A stretch of DNA of 64,000 nt. Origin: Paracoccus sigandri (lineage in GTDB: Bacteria > Pseudomonadota > Alphaproteobacteria > Rhodobacterales > Rhodobacteraceae). The stretch spans positions 89,483 to 153,482 of the forward strand of contig NZ_QNRC01000011.1 in the NCBI RefSeq assembly GCF_003709565.1. Direction: 5' to 3'. Each line of letters begins with the position of its first letter. Positions within the stretch are counted from its first letter, which is position 1. This document shows positions 1-8,800 of this stretch, piece by piece. Made by a program: the position numbers and the translations under genes. The notes under the pieces were generated by a model. The model did not search any database, was not told the DNA's origin, and worked only from the letters and a program-made list of their open reading frames with translations.

Positions 1-125
1 TGCGCCTCTGGCTGGCCGGACAGGCGCGGGAACAGGCGTCACATTACCTTCAGCCGCCTGCAACATGACCGTCAGGGACGGGCGCTAACAGACCCGCATC
101 ACTCATCCCCGAAGAGGAGCATTCG

Positions 126-1484
126 ATGCGCCGTTCCCCTTGTCCCGTCGCGCTGTCCGTGCTGGCCGCGATCGTCGCCGCCCCCGCCGCCGCCGAGGAG
201 CTGTTCCCCGCCACGCTGGCCGGGCACGCCTTCCTGCCCGCCTTCACGCTGGTCGCGCCGCCGGCCGATGCGCCGCGCGACCTGTGGATCTCGGGCAAGT
301 TCACCGGCGAGGGCCGCAACGACCAGCCGATGAGCGTCATGGGCAATGTGGGCGCGGCCTATGGCGGGCATGACACCGGCATCTCGCTGCCCTTCATCGG
401 CCAGCCGGTGCAGGGGATGTCGGGCTTCGCGATGAACCGCGCCGAGGACGGCAGCTGGTTCACGCTGACCGACAACGGCTTCGGCAGCAAGCTGAACAGC
501 CCCGACGCGATGCTGTTCTTCCACCGCATGGCGCCGGATTTCGACAGCGGCCGGGTCGAGCGGCTGGAGACCGTCTTCCTGCGCGACCCCGACCGCAAGG
601 TGCCGTTCCGCATCGCCAACGAGGGGACCGAGAGCCGCTATCTGACCGGCGCCGATTTCGACCCCGAAAGCATCCAGTATCTGGATGGCGAAATCTGGAT
701 CGGCGACGAATTCGGCCCCTGGATCCTGCGCGCCGCCGCCGATGGCCGGGTGATCTCGGTCCATCCGACGCTGCTGGATGGCGCGTTGCTGACCGGGCCC
801 GACACGCCGGGCACCGTGGTTCCTGCCGTGCCCGGCACGGATTTCCGCGTCCAGCGATCGGGCGGCTATGAAGGGATGGGCCTGCAGCCCGGCACCGGCC
901 TGCTGTGGGCGATGCTGGAAAAGCCGCTGCTGGTCGAGGGCGGCGAGACCGAGGGCGATTTCCTGCGCGTGATGACCTTCGACACCGCCACCGCCGACTG
1001 GACCGGCGACAGCTATCGCTTCCGGCTGTCCGAGGGCGCGGCGGCGATCGGCGATTTCAACTTCATCGACGACAGCCGCGCGCTGGTGATCGAGCGCGAC
1101 AATGGCGAGGGCGATGCGGCGCTGGCCTGCGCGGCGGATGCGGCCGACCCGTCGGACTGCTTTCCCAATCCGGCCCGCGTGAAGAACGTCGTGCTGATCG
1201 ACACGGCCAGCGTGGACGAGGAGGGCTATCTGCGCCGGATCGGCCATGTCGACCTTCTGGACATCGCCGATCCCGACGGCAAGGCGTTGGAGGGGATGCG
1301 CCCGGCGGAAGGCAATTTCAGCTTCCCCTTCTTCACCATCGAGGACGTCGCCCGCGTGGACGACACCCATATCATGGTCGCCAACGACAACAACCTGCCC
1401 TTCTCGGGCGGCCGCGAGATCGGCGCGGCGGCGCATAACGAGTTCATCCTGCTGTCCGTGCCGGAATTGCTGGAGGCGCGCTAG
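126..1484 (+). CDS. Secreted esterase-like phytase-family protein
   Basis: A 452-residue protein with an N-terminal signal peptide (about residues 1-24, cleavage after Ala-Ala-Ala). The remainder matches my recollection of the 'esterase-like activity of phytase' family, a beta-propeller fold acting in the periplasm or outside the cell. Visible blocks are a TDNGFGSK-type motif near residue 118, IWIGDEFGPW near 190, and ANDNNLPFSGGR near the C-terminus. The start is supported by AGGAG about 8 bases upstream of ATG 126. It stands alone and ends in a strong hairpin. The substrate is not known; the family name implies phosphate-ester or ester hydrolysis, which I cannot confirm. Confidence 0.85.
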   Translation: MRRSPCPVALSVLAAIVAAPAAAEELFPATLAGHAFLPAFTLVAPPADAPRDLWISGKFTGEGRNDQPMSVMGNVGAAYGGHDTGISLPFIGQPVQGMSGFAMNRAEDGSWFTLTDNGFGSKLNSPDAMLFFHRMAPDFDSGRVERLETVFLRDPDRKVPFRIANEGTESRYLTGADFDPESIQYLDGEIWIGDEFGPWILRAAADGRVISVHPTLLDGALLTGPDTPGTVVPAVPGTDFRVQRSGGYEGMGLQPGTGLLWAMLEKPLLVEGGETEGDFLRVMTFDTATADWTGDSYRFRLSEGAAAIGDFNFIDDSRALVIERDNGEGDAALACAADAADPSDCFPNPARVKNVVLIDTASVDEEGYLRRIGHVDLLDIADPDGKALEGMRPAEGNFSFPFFTIEDVARVDDTHIMVANDNNLPFSGGREIGAAAHNEFILLSVPELLEAR

Positions 1485-1496
1485 GCGGCGCGGTCG

Positions 1497-1524
1497 AAAG
1501 GCGCGGGCCGGGTCCCGCGCCTTT
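1497..1524. terminator. Bidirectional hairpin terminator
   Basis: A perfect 11-bp inverted repeat (AAAGGCGCGGG / CCCGCGCCTTT) with a 6-base loop lies directly between the end of the esterase gene on the plus strand and the end of a small minus-strand ORF. The A and T ends give either strand a short T run after the stem, so it can terminate both transcripts. Confidence 0.75.
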
Positions 1525-1697
1525 CAGGCAAGGCCGTATTGCCGCGCCTTCATCTTCAGGAAGCCCAGCCCGTCGGTCAGCACCTCCTCGCGCGAGGGGG
1601 CGACGTCGCGCCAGACCGACAGGGCCTCGGCGATCTGCGGCGGGACGGTGATGAAGCTCTCCATCGCGGTATGCACGCCAAAGCTGCTGACACCCAT
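1524..1697 (-). CDS. Small protein of unknown function, 57 residues
   Basis: Not recognised. This minus-strand ORF of 57 codons starts at ATG 1697 with a good ribosome binding site (AAAGGA 7 bases upstream). It uses GC-rich codons typical of the window and stops inside the shared terminator stem. The product is soluble-looking, with no signal peptide or membrane segment, and ends in a basic patch (KMKARQYGLA). It could be a genuine small protein or the surviving 3' part of a larger gene. A coding-like stretch on the same strand ends 40 bases upstream, so the two may have been one operon. Confidence 0.5.
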   Translation of the reverse strand: MGVSSFGVHTAMESFITVPPQIAEALSVWRDVAPSREEVLTDGLGFLKMKARQYGLA

Positions 1698-1736
1698 GTC
1701 ACGGTCCTTTCCGGTTCAAGCAAGAGGGATGCCGCG

Positions 1737-1952
1737 CTAGCGCCGCATCCGCAGGATCAGGTTGCCCCACAGGGCACGCGCGACCATCCGCAGCATTTCA
1801 GGGATATCCGCGTCGCCTGTTTCGACCGGGATCCCTTCGCCTCCTGCCTGCCGATGCGGACCATCATGCTGCGCCAGAATGTTGAGGAACTGATCGGCCG
1901 CTGCTTCGAATGGTTCGTCGCCGGCGAGGACCGGAAGGGAGAGGTCGTGCTG
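1737..1952 (-). pseudogene. Possible gene remnant, minus strand
   Basis: Reading the minus strand toward the TAG at 1737-1739 gives about 70 residues of protein-like sequence with an amphipathic helix pattern (for example FEAAADQFLNILAQHDG) and a basic end (GNLILRMRR). The frame stays open back to a TGA at 2043-2045 but has no ATG, GTG or TTG that could start it. It may be the decayed 3' end of a gene, or chance. From 1953 to 2230 I see no gene; that stretch turns AT-rich toward 2230 and contains an inverted repeat GTTAA-N6-TTAAC at 2199-2214. Confidence 0.3.
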
Positions 1953-2230
1953 GTCCCGCCGCGGCTTCCGGTCAATGCGCCCGTGCCGTGACGCTGCCGG
2001 GTCAAGCCGCTGGCGCGCCGCCTGTTTCCGGCCCGAGGGATTTCACACGGTTGCCTCATGAATGCCGGCGGAAGATCGGCAGGAAAACCCCTCGATAAAG
2101 CAATCGCGGCGGCTGTGAATATCGCAGGAAGAACCCAATTTATTCCAAAAGCCGGCTGAATGAAACGAATCAATTTATTTGTCCGATATTCATGTTATGT
2201 TAATCAGCGTTAACGGTATGGAGAATCGAA

Positions 2231-2341
2231 ATGAGAATCCTTGTTTTTGTGCTTGCCGTTCTCTGCACGCAGATGCCGCTTGCCGGTATCTCGGGTCTTG
2301 CCATGGCCGGGCCGTGCAATCCGAATGTGCAGCGATGCTGA
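2231..2341 (+). CDS. Small secreted peptide with two cysteines
   Basis: A 36-codon ORF preceded by GGAGA about 7 bases before ATG 2231. Residues 1-26 form a clear Sec signal peptide: a basic Arg2, a hydrophobic core, and an Ala-Met-Ala end. Cleavage there would leave the 10-residue product GPCNPNVQRC. No lipobox is present, so it is not an obvious lipoprotein. It lies 90 bases upstream of the large membrane protein and on the same strand, so the two are probably cotranscribed. The function is unknown. A disulphide-closed extracellular peptide sensed by the neighbouring binding domain is one speculative role; a leader peptide or toxin-like peptide are others. Confidence 0.5.
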   Translation: MRILVFVLAVLCTQMPLAGISGLAMAGPCNPNVQRC

Positions 2342-2431
2342 TCTGAAAACAGCTCCGGCGCGACCTGTTCCGGATGGGCGGTCGGCCGGGGGCGCTTGTC
2401 ACCAGTTGTTGTCTTCCGTTTCGGGGGTTTC

Positions 2432-5400
2432 ATGGAAAATCCGTGGCCTGCCGGGGTTCCGGGGTCCCTGTGGACCTATAACCAGCTTACCGCCGAAGAG
2501 CTGGCCCAGCTTCCCATGATGGGAATCAGTTTCGCCTCCGGCTTTTTATATGCTTTTGCTTTCGGCTGCATTTTCGTCCTGGTTTTCGCATGGCAGCGGT
2601 TTCGCCAGAAGGCCGAGGTGGTCTCGGCCTCGCGCGCGCTGACCCATCTCAGCCCCAGCGATCTGGGCGGGCGCAATGCGCTGATCCGGGCCTATCTGAT
2701 TTATGCCGGCTCGATCCTCTTGCTTTATGTCTCGCTGACATTCTTCGGCCAGCTGATGCTGCAATCGATGAACATGACCCAGGTCGCGGGGATCGAGATC
2801 GACGTGAACCAGCTGGATTTCGACAGCCCGCAATGGCCGCTGCTTCTGGCCTTCGCGGTGGCGGGGATCTCGCAGATGCTGCCGCCGGTCGCGACGATCG
2901 AGGGCTGGCTGCGCGACCGCGCCTACCGCGCCGCCGGCATCCCGGTCCGGCTGGAGCTGACGATGCGCAACCTGATCGTGACGCTGGAACAGGTCTCGTC
3001 GGGGCAGACCGGGGCCGGCAGCAAGCTGCAAGAGCGTCTTCTGATCTATCGCAAGCAATGGGAGGAGGCGATCGCCGGTCATGACTGGGCGCGCGAGGCC
3101 GCCCGGCAGCGGCCGCCGCGCCATGCCGAGCTGATCTCGCTTCTGGCGCAGCTGGAGCTTCTGGTCTTCTGGGCCAGGACCGCGCGTGGCAACTGGCCGG
3201 GGCACGAAGTCTCTCAGCAGGTGCGCGCGGAAGAGGAGAATTTCGTGAAGGAGGCCGAGGCCCTGCTGAACGATTTCCGGCACCGGCTGTCCGAAAAGCC
3301 CCCGAAAGAGGACGAGCCCGACACACCCACGCGCAAGCAGCGCTTCAACGACCATGTTTCCGAAGTCATCGAGACCGCGCGGAATCTGCGCTTCGACCTT
3401 GTCGGCATTCTGGCGATTTTCCTGGAACGCGACGTGAACAGCCCGGATCTGGACGACCCGAATGAGCGGGCGAAGAACGATCCGAGCCTCTACCAGCTGC
3501 TGGAACGGACCGAGCGCCCCGATTCCGCCGGCACCGGCCCCGAGACGGGGCTGTTCTTCGCCGCCATCGCCGTCTTCGTCATCTATGCGACCGCGATCTG
3601 GCGCGACGTGCACGACCCGATCAACCTCTATATCGAACGCGACAATCTGCATGGCGTCCTGGCCAGCGCGCTGGTCGAGACCCTGACGCTTGCCGCGCTG
3701 ACCTGGCTGCCGCTGCTGGCGGCGTTCTCGTTGCGGCAATATCTGTGGGACACGACGGGGGATTGGGCCAAGGCGCACAGGTCGCAGCACCCCAACAGCT
3801 ATGTCTCACAGATCCTGGTCTGCATGTGCCTGGGCCTGACCGCCTCGCTGATCGGCCTGGTCGGCGTGGCCATGCTGCATGCTTTCTTCGTGGCGCAGAA
3901 CGGGGTGCATTTCAGCAGCCTGCTGGTTCAGGGCAACTCGCCCTTCCTGCTGTATTATCCGACCCAGGCCATCGTGGTGTTCGCGCTGGTGCCGCTGTGC
4001 ATCCTGTCGGCCGACCTGCGAGAGCGCGCCGCGATGCGGCTGTGGTATGGGGTGTTCTGCGCGCTGGCGGTGGGGTTCCTGTCCATGCGGCACACCTATT
4101 TCTTCGATCCGACCCTGACCACGCCGCAGCATTGCCCCGGCCTTGCGGTGATCGGCAACAGCGACTGCGCTGGGCGCTTCGATCTGGTTGGTCATCTGCT
4201 GCTGATGGTGCTGGCCTTCCTGGCCGCCGGCGTCTTCGGCGACCTGCCCGAGCGGACGCGCGCGATGCTGTCGAAGCTGCCGACCCACGCTGCGACGACG
4301 GCGGTGCTGCTGGCGCTGATGCCGCTGTCGGGGGCATGGGCGCAGGAGGGGGCGCAGGAGGGGGACGGAACACCCACCATCGTCACCATCGGCTTTCGCG
4401 ACGACACGCCGCCCTTCTCCTTCAGGGACGACGATCCTGCCTCGCTGCGCCCCTTCAGCGGCTATCTGGCCGACCTGTGCTTCGACATCTTCGCGGGATC
4501 GACGCAATACCAGGTCAAGGTCGTTCCGGTCACGGCAAAGGACCGCTTCGAGCGGCTGCGCCTGCCGGATCAGCCGCGGGCCCAGGAAAGCGCTGCGGGG
4601 AACGGGGAGCCCGAAGGAACTGTTGCGGATACGGCGGCAGGAACCGGACAGACGGGGGAAACCCCAAGGAGGGCGGCTCAATCCGAGCCTATCGACATTC
4701 TCTGCGACGCGGTGACGATGCGTTTCTCGGATCAGGAGCGGTCCCGCAACGGGATCTATTCCCCCATCGTCTTCGCCTCGGGCGTCTCGTTCCTGGAAAC
4801 CCAGACCCGGTCCATGGGCGGCGTCACCATCGGCTTCGTGCAGAACACCACGGCCCGCGAGGTCGCGCGCAAGCTGTGCGAGATCGACTATTTCAAGATC
4901 ATGCTGCCATCGCAGAAGACCGCCCTGTTCGAGCGTTGCCACCTGCGCTGGCGCGAGGCGGTGGTGCGCGAGCGGTTGCTGCGGATCGGATACGAGCCGC
5001 CGGATCCGAAGGATGGCGCGGGCTCCGGGCAGGGCGACGCTTCGAATGGCAACGCGACATCTGGAACCGTGCGAGGGGCAGGTGAGAATACGGCCGGCTG
5101 GCTGATCGAGGAGGAAGATAAGATAAGCCTGAAGGATGAACTGACACTACTGATCGCGGCGGCCACGCGCCTGACCGAGGCCGTAAGCGCCGAACAGCGC
5201 GTGAAACTGTCGCAGGATCTCCAGAACCGGATGACTTGGCTGACTGACAAGGACGCTACGCAACTGGATTGCATCCTGTCGACTCCCATATCGAAAGAGT
5301 GTCACGCCGCCCTTGCAAGGTTCAAGGATCCGGTCTGCGAGTTGCGCCCGGCCGAGCAGAGAGAGACCGACCCGTTCGAGCAACGGCCATGGCCGGACTA

Positions 5401-5824
5401 CCATTTCTGTCCCATGCCCAGCCATGACGATCTGGTCAGCTGGTTCTGCGCGACCCCGAACGACCGGCACCGCGTCTATATGGGCGACCGCGAGCTGATC
5501 CTGGCCAAGCGGGCCGCTTGGGTGAAGGCGAACGGCCCGTGCCGGGTCGCCCGGCCGGATGGGGCGGAATATCTGTCCTATGAGCCCTATGCCTTCCTGA
5601 TCTCGATGCAGGATCCCCGGCTGGTCCAGTTCGTCCAGCACCGGATCCACCAGCTGTTTTCGGAGCGCGCCCGGATGACCAGCCGCTTCGCCGCAAGTTT
5701 TCCCGGCCACCAGATGTCCCCCGCGCTGGCCTATCTGTTCCTGCTGAACGGGGTCGAGAACGAACAGGACTTCACCCCCAGCCTGCCCGCCGCGGATTCC
5801 ACGTCGCAGGCGGGCGGCGGCTGA
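2432..5824 (+). CDS. Polytopic membrane protein with C-terminal SBP family 3 binding domain
   Basis: A 1130-residue protein from ATG 2432 (a GGGGG tract lies just upstream; a TTG at 2396 is the alternative). Hydrophobic segments lie near residues 31-53, 88-110 and 135-156, and at about six or seven places from 374 to 640. A soluble helical charged region fills 157-370. After the last segment, which ends like a signal peptide (Ala-Trp-Ala-Gln), residues 648-1130 resemble family 3 solute-binding proteins. The cues are a TIGFRDDTPPFSF start, a GYLADLCFDIF block, a second-lobe block near 775-800, and a C-terminal EPYAFLI...DP block. Two Gly/Asn-rich linkers (about 710-745 and 860-880) interrupt it. 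No permease or ATPase is adjacent, which argues for sensing rather than transport. It is followed 46 bases later by the CHAT/lipase gene. Confidence 0.75.
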   Translation: MENPWPAGVPGSLWTYNQLTAEELAQLPMMGISFASGFLYAFAFGCIFVLVFAWQRFRQKAEVVSASRALTHLSPSDLGGRNALIRAYLIYAGSILLLYVSLTFFGQLMLQSMNMTQVAGIEIDVNQLDFDSPQWPLLLAFAVAGISQMLPPVATIEGWLRDRAYRAAGIPVRLELTMRNLIVTLEQVSSGQTGAGSKLQERLLIYRKQWEEAIAGHDWAREAARQRPPRHAELISLLAQLELLVFWARTARGNWPGHEVSQQVRAEEENFVKEAEALLNDFRHRLSEKPPKEDEPDTPTRKQRFNDHVSEVIETARNLRFDLVGILAIFLERDVNSPDLDDPNERAKNDPSLYQLLERTERPDSAGTGPETGLFFAAIAVFVIYATAIWRDVHDPINLYIERDNLHGVLASALVETLTLAALTWLPLLAAFSLRQYLWDTTGDWAKAHRSQHPNSYVSQILVCMCLGLTASLIGLVGVAMLHAFFVAQNGVHFSSLLVQGNSPFLLYYPTQAIVVFALVPLCILSADLRERAAMRLWYGVFCALAVGFLSMRHTYFFDPTLTTPQHCPGLAVIGNSDCAGRFDLVGHLLLMVLAFLAAGVFGDLPERTRAMLSKLPTHAATTAVLLALMPLSGAWAQEGAQEGDGTPTIVTIGFRDDTPPFSFRDDDPASLRPFSGYLADLCFDIFAGSTQYQVKVVPVTAKDRFERLRLPDQPRAQESAAGNGEPEGTVADTAAGTGQTGETPRRAAQSEPIDILCDAVTMRFSDQERSRNGIYSPIVFASGVSFLETQTRSMGGVTIGFVQNTTAREVARKLCEIDYFKIMLPSQKTALFERCHLRWREAVVRERLLRIGYEPPDPKDGAGSGQGDASNGNATSGTVRGAGENTAGWLIEEEDKISLKDELTLLIAAATRLTEAVSAEQRVKLSQDLQNRMTWLTDKDATQLDCILSTPISKECHAALARFKDPVCELRPAEQRETDPFEQRPWPDYHFCPMPSHDDLVSWFCATPNDRHRVYMGDRELILAKRAAWVKANGPCRVARPDGAEYLSYEPYAFLISMQDPRLVQFVQHRIHQLFSERARMTSRFAASFPGHQMSPALAYLFLLNGVENEQDFTPSLPAADSTSQAGGG

Positions 5825-5870
5825 CCCCTCAACCCCGGCCCGGATCGCGGGCAGCGAAAGGATCGATGCG

Positions 5871-8800
5871 ATGAAGATCCAGGTTCACGGCGAGAAACTG
5901 ACCCTGCCCGCCGAGGCGGCCGAGCAGGAGGGGCCGGTCAGCATCCGGGTCCGGGAGGCCGTCCGCGTCGCCTCGACACGGGCCGAGGGCGCGCCGGTGG
6001 AGCTGGAACTGGCGGCGGGTGACCTCTTGGAGCTTGAGCTGGATACCGAGGGCGAGGAGGGCGAACGCCCGCTGCTGTGGCTGCGCGCCGACGAGGTGCA
6101 GGACCTGCTGGGCCCAAGCGCGGTCCTCGACCGTTCGCAGGCGGATGGCGATCGGCTGATCCTGTCGCAGGTGCTGCGGCTTCGTCCGCTGCCGCACCAG
6201 GTCGCGACGCGCGGGCTCAGCGACTGGCGCCTGGCCAGGCTGTCGGTGCTGCAGGTCGAGGGCGATGCCCGCAGCGCCGCACGCGCCTATGAGGACCAGC
6301 AGGGCGGCAAGGGTCTGTTCGGCTGGGCCGAGAACGGCACGCTGGCGCCGGTGGCCTTCCCCGAAAAGCCGGGGGCGGACCTGCCCTGGCTCTTGTTCAT
6401 CCACGGCACGGCCTCCAGCACGCGTGGCTCTTTCGGCAAGATCGCGGAATGCCAGCCGCGCATCTGGGCGCGGCTTCACGCCATGTATCCGGGGCGGGTG
6501 ATCGCCTTCGAACATCGCACGCTGACCGAGGATCCGGTGCAGAACGCGCTGGAGCTGCTGGCGGCCCTGCCCCGGGGGATCCAGCTTCACGTCGTCAGCC
6601 ACAGCCGGGGCGGGCTGGTCGGCGAATTGCTGGTGCGCCCGCAGCTGGTCGCGGCGGTGGGCGACACGGTCTTCGACGCCGACGACCTGGCGCATTTCGA
6701 CGGCGATCCGGGGCAAGAGGCGCTGAAGGCGCTTGGCACGGCGCTGGCGGGCAGGGGGGTCCGCGTCACCCGCTTCGTCCGCGTGGCCTGCCCGGCGCGC
6801 GGCACCAGCCTGGCGGGCGGGCGGCTGGACCGCTGGCTGAACCTGCTCTTCGACCTGATCCGGCTGGGCGGGGTCTGGCTGGGCGAGGACCATCGCCGGC
6901 AGGTCGAGCAGCTGCGCCGCTTCGCGCTGGCCGCGTCCGCCTCGGCCGAGAACCCCGAGGCGCTGCCGGGGATCGCCGCCATGTCGCCCGACCACGCGCC
7001 GCTGCTGAGGCTGCTGGACCGGCAGCAGGCGGGGGGCGGCGCCGACGGGCTGGTGGTGATCGGCGGCGACAGCGAACCGGCAGGCATCCGGCGCAAGCTG
7101 ATGCTGTGGTTCGCTGACGCGTTCTTCGGCCGCGACAACGACCTGGTCGTCGATACCGCCTCGATGGATGGCGGGATGCGGCGCGCCCGGATGGCGCCGG
7201 TGCTGATCGACCGGGGCCGGCATGTCGATCACTTCAGCTATTTCGCCAACCAGACGACGGCGGAATTCATGCTGCAGGGGCTGCGCGATCCCTTGCGGCT
7301 GCCGACGGGGACCCGCACCGCGACCCAGCGGCTCTGCGAGACCGAGACGCCCGAGATCACGCGGGGCGAGGACGGCGCGGCGATCCGCGCGCCCGCCGCT
7401 CCCGCGATCCTGCGCGGCCGGGGCGCGCCGCTGGCGGTGATCCTGCCGGGCATCGCGGGCAGCCATCTTTACGCGGACGACCGGCATGTCTGGCTGAACC
7501 CGGCGGGGATCTGCACGCGCGGGGTGCGCGCGCTGGCCTATTCCCGGCCCCGGATCCGCCCGACCGTCACCATCCAGACCTATTACGCCGGGCTGCGCCG
7601 CCATCTTGAACGCACCCATACCGTCAAGGCGCTGGCCTATGACTGGCGCCTGCCGATCCAGCGGACCGGGGCGCATCTGGCCCAGATGATGCAGGGATGG
7701 ATGGCCGAGGACGACCAGCGCCCGGTCCATGTCGTGGCCCATTCCATGGGCGGGCTGGTGGCGCGGATGGCCTTCGTCCATGCGCCGAAGCTGATGCAGG
7801 GCTTCCTGGCCCACCGCGATTCGCGGCTGCTGATGCTGGGCACGCCGAATGGCGGATCGCTCGCCATGGCGCTGACGCTGTTGGGGATCGGCACGACGAT
7901 CAAGGCGGCGGCGGCGCTGAGCCCGCGCGAAAGCGTGGCCGACATCGCCGCGATCATGCGGGCCTGGCCGGGGGCGATCCAGCTTCTGCCGCGCGACATG
8001 CTGAACCCCGCCGCCTGGGCCAACCTTGCCGGCGCCGCCCCGCCCGACCCCCAGGCCATGGCCGAGGCGCGCCGCTTCTGGGACCTGATGAAGGGCGATG
8101 CCGGCATTCCCAGGGGGCGCTGCCTCTACCTGGCCGGCGCGGGCGAGACCTGCGACCGGATCTTCACAGTTCAGGGCCGCAAGGGGCCGGAATTGCGGCT
8201 GTCCAAGACCTCGGACGGCGACGGCACGGTGTTGTGGTCCACCGGCATCCCCGATGGCGTCCAGGCGTGGTATTCGCGGTCGGAACATGGCGACCTGGCC
8301 AAGGACCGCTACCTGCATCCGGCGATCGCCGAATTGCTGCTGACCGGCACCACCCGGCAGCTGCCGACGCGGCCGCGCCCGCGCGGCGCCGAGGATGTCG
8401 CGCCTCTGCGCCGGACGATGGCCGAGGAACCCCTGCCGATGATCCCGTCGCCGCCGCAGATGCTGGCCCTGGCCATGGGCGCGCGCTCGCCCGCCATCAG
8501 CGATGACGAGGAGCTTGCCGACACGATCCGGGTCCGCGTCGTGCATGGCGACCTGAGGCGCGCGCGCTATCCGATCCTGGTTGGGCATTACCTGGGCGAT
8601 CCGATCATGGGGGCCGAGGCGGCGCTGGACCGGATGCTGGGCAATCGCCTGTCGCGCCGCAATGCGCGCGGGTTGCATCCGGGGCTGATCGGGACCTGGG
8701 ACGTGCAGATCACCCCCGATTGCGAGACCGGGCAGGCAGCGCCGGTGGCGCTGAAGGGCGGCGTGACGGTCGGGCTGGGTGTCGTCTCGGACCTGACGAC

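Noticed and set aside
1757..2173. A 138-codon minus-strand frame with a hydrophobic start
   Set aside because: The translation becomes Ser/Arg/Thr-rich low complexity, and the more protein-like reading of the same strand is in another frame.
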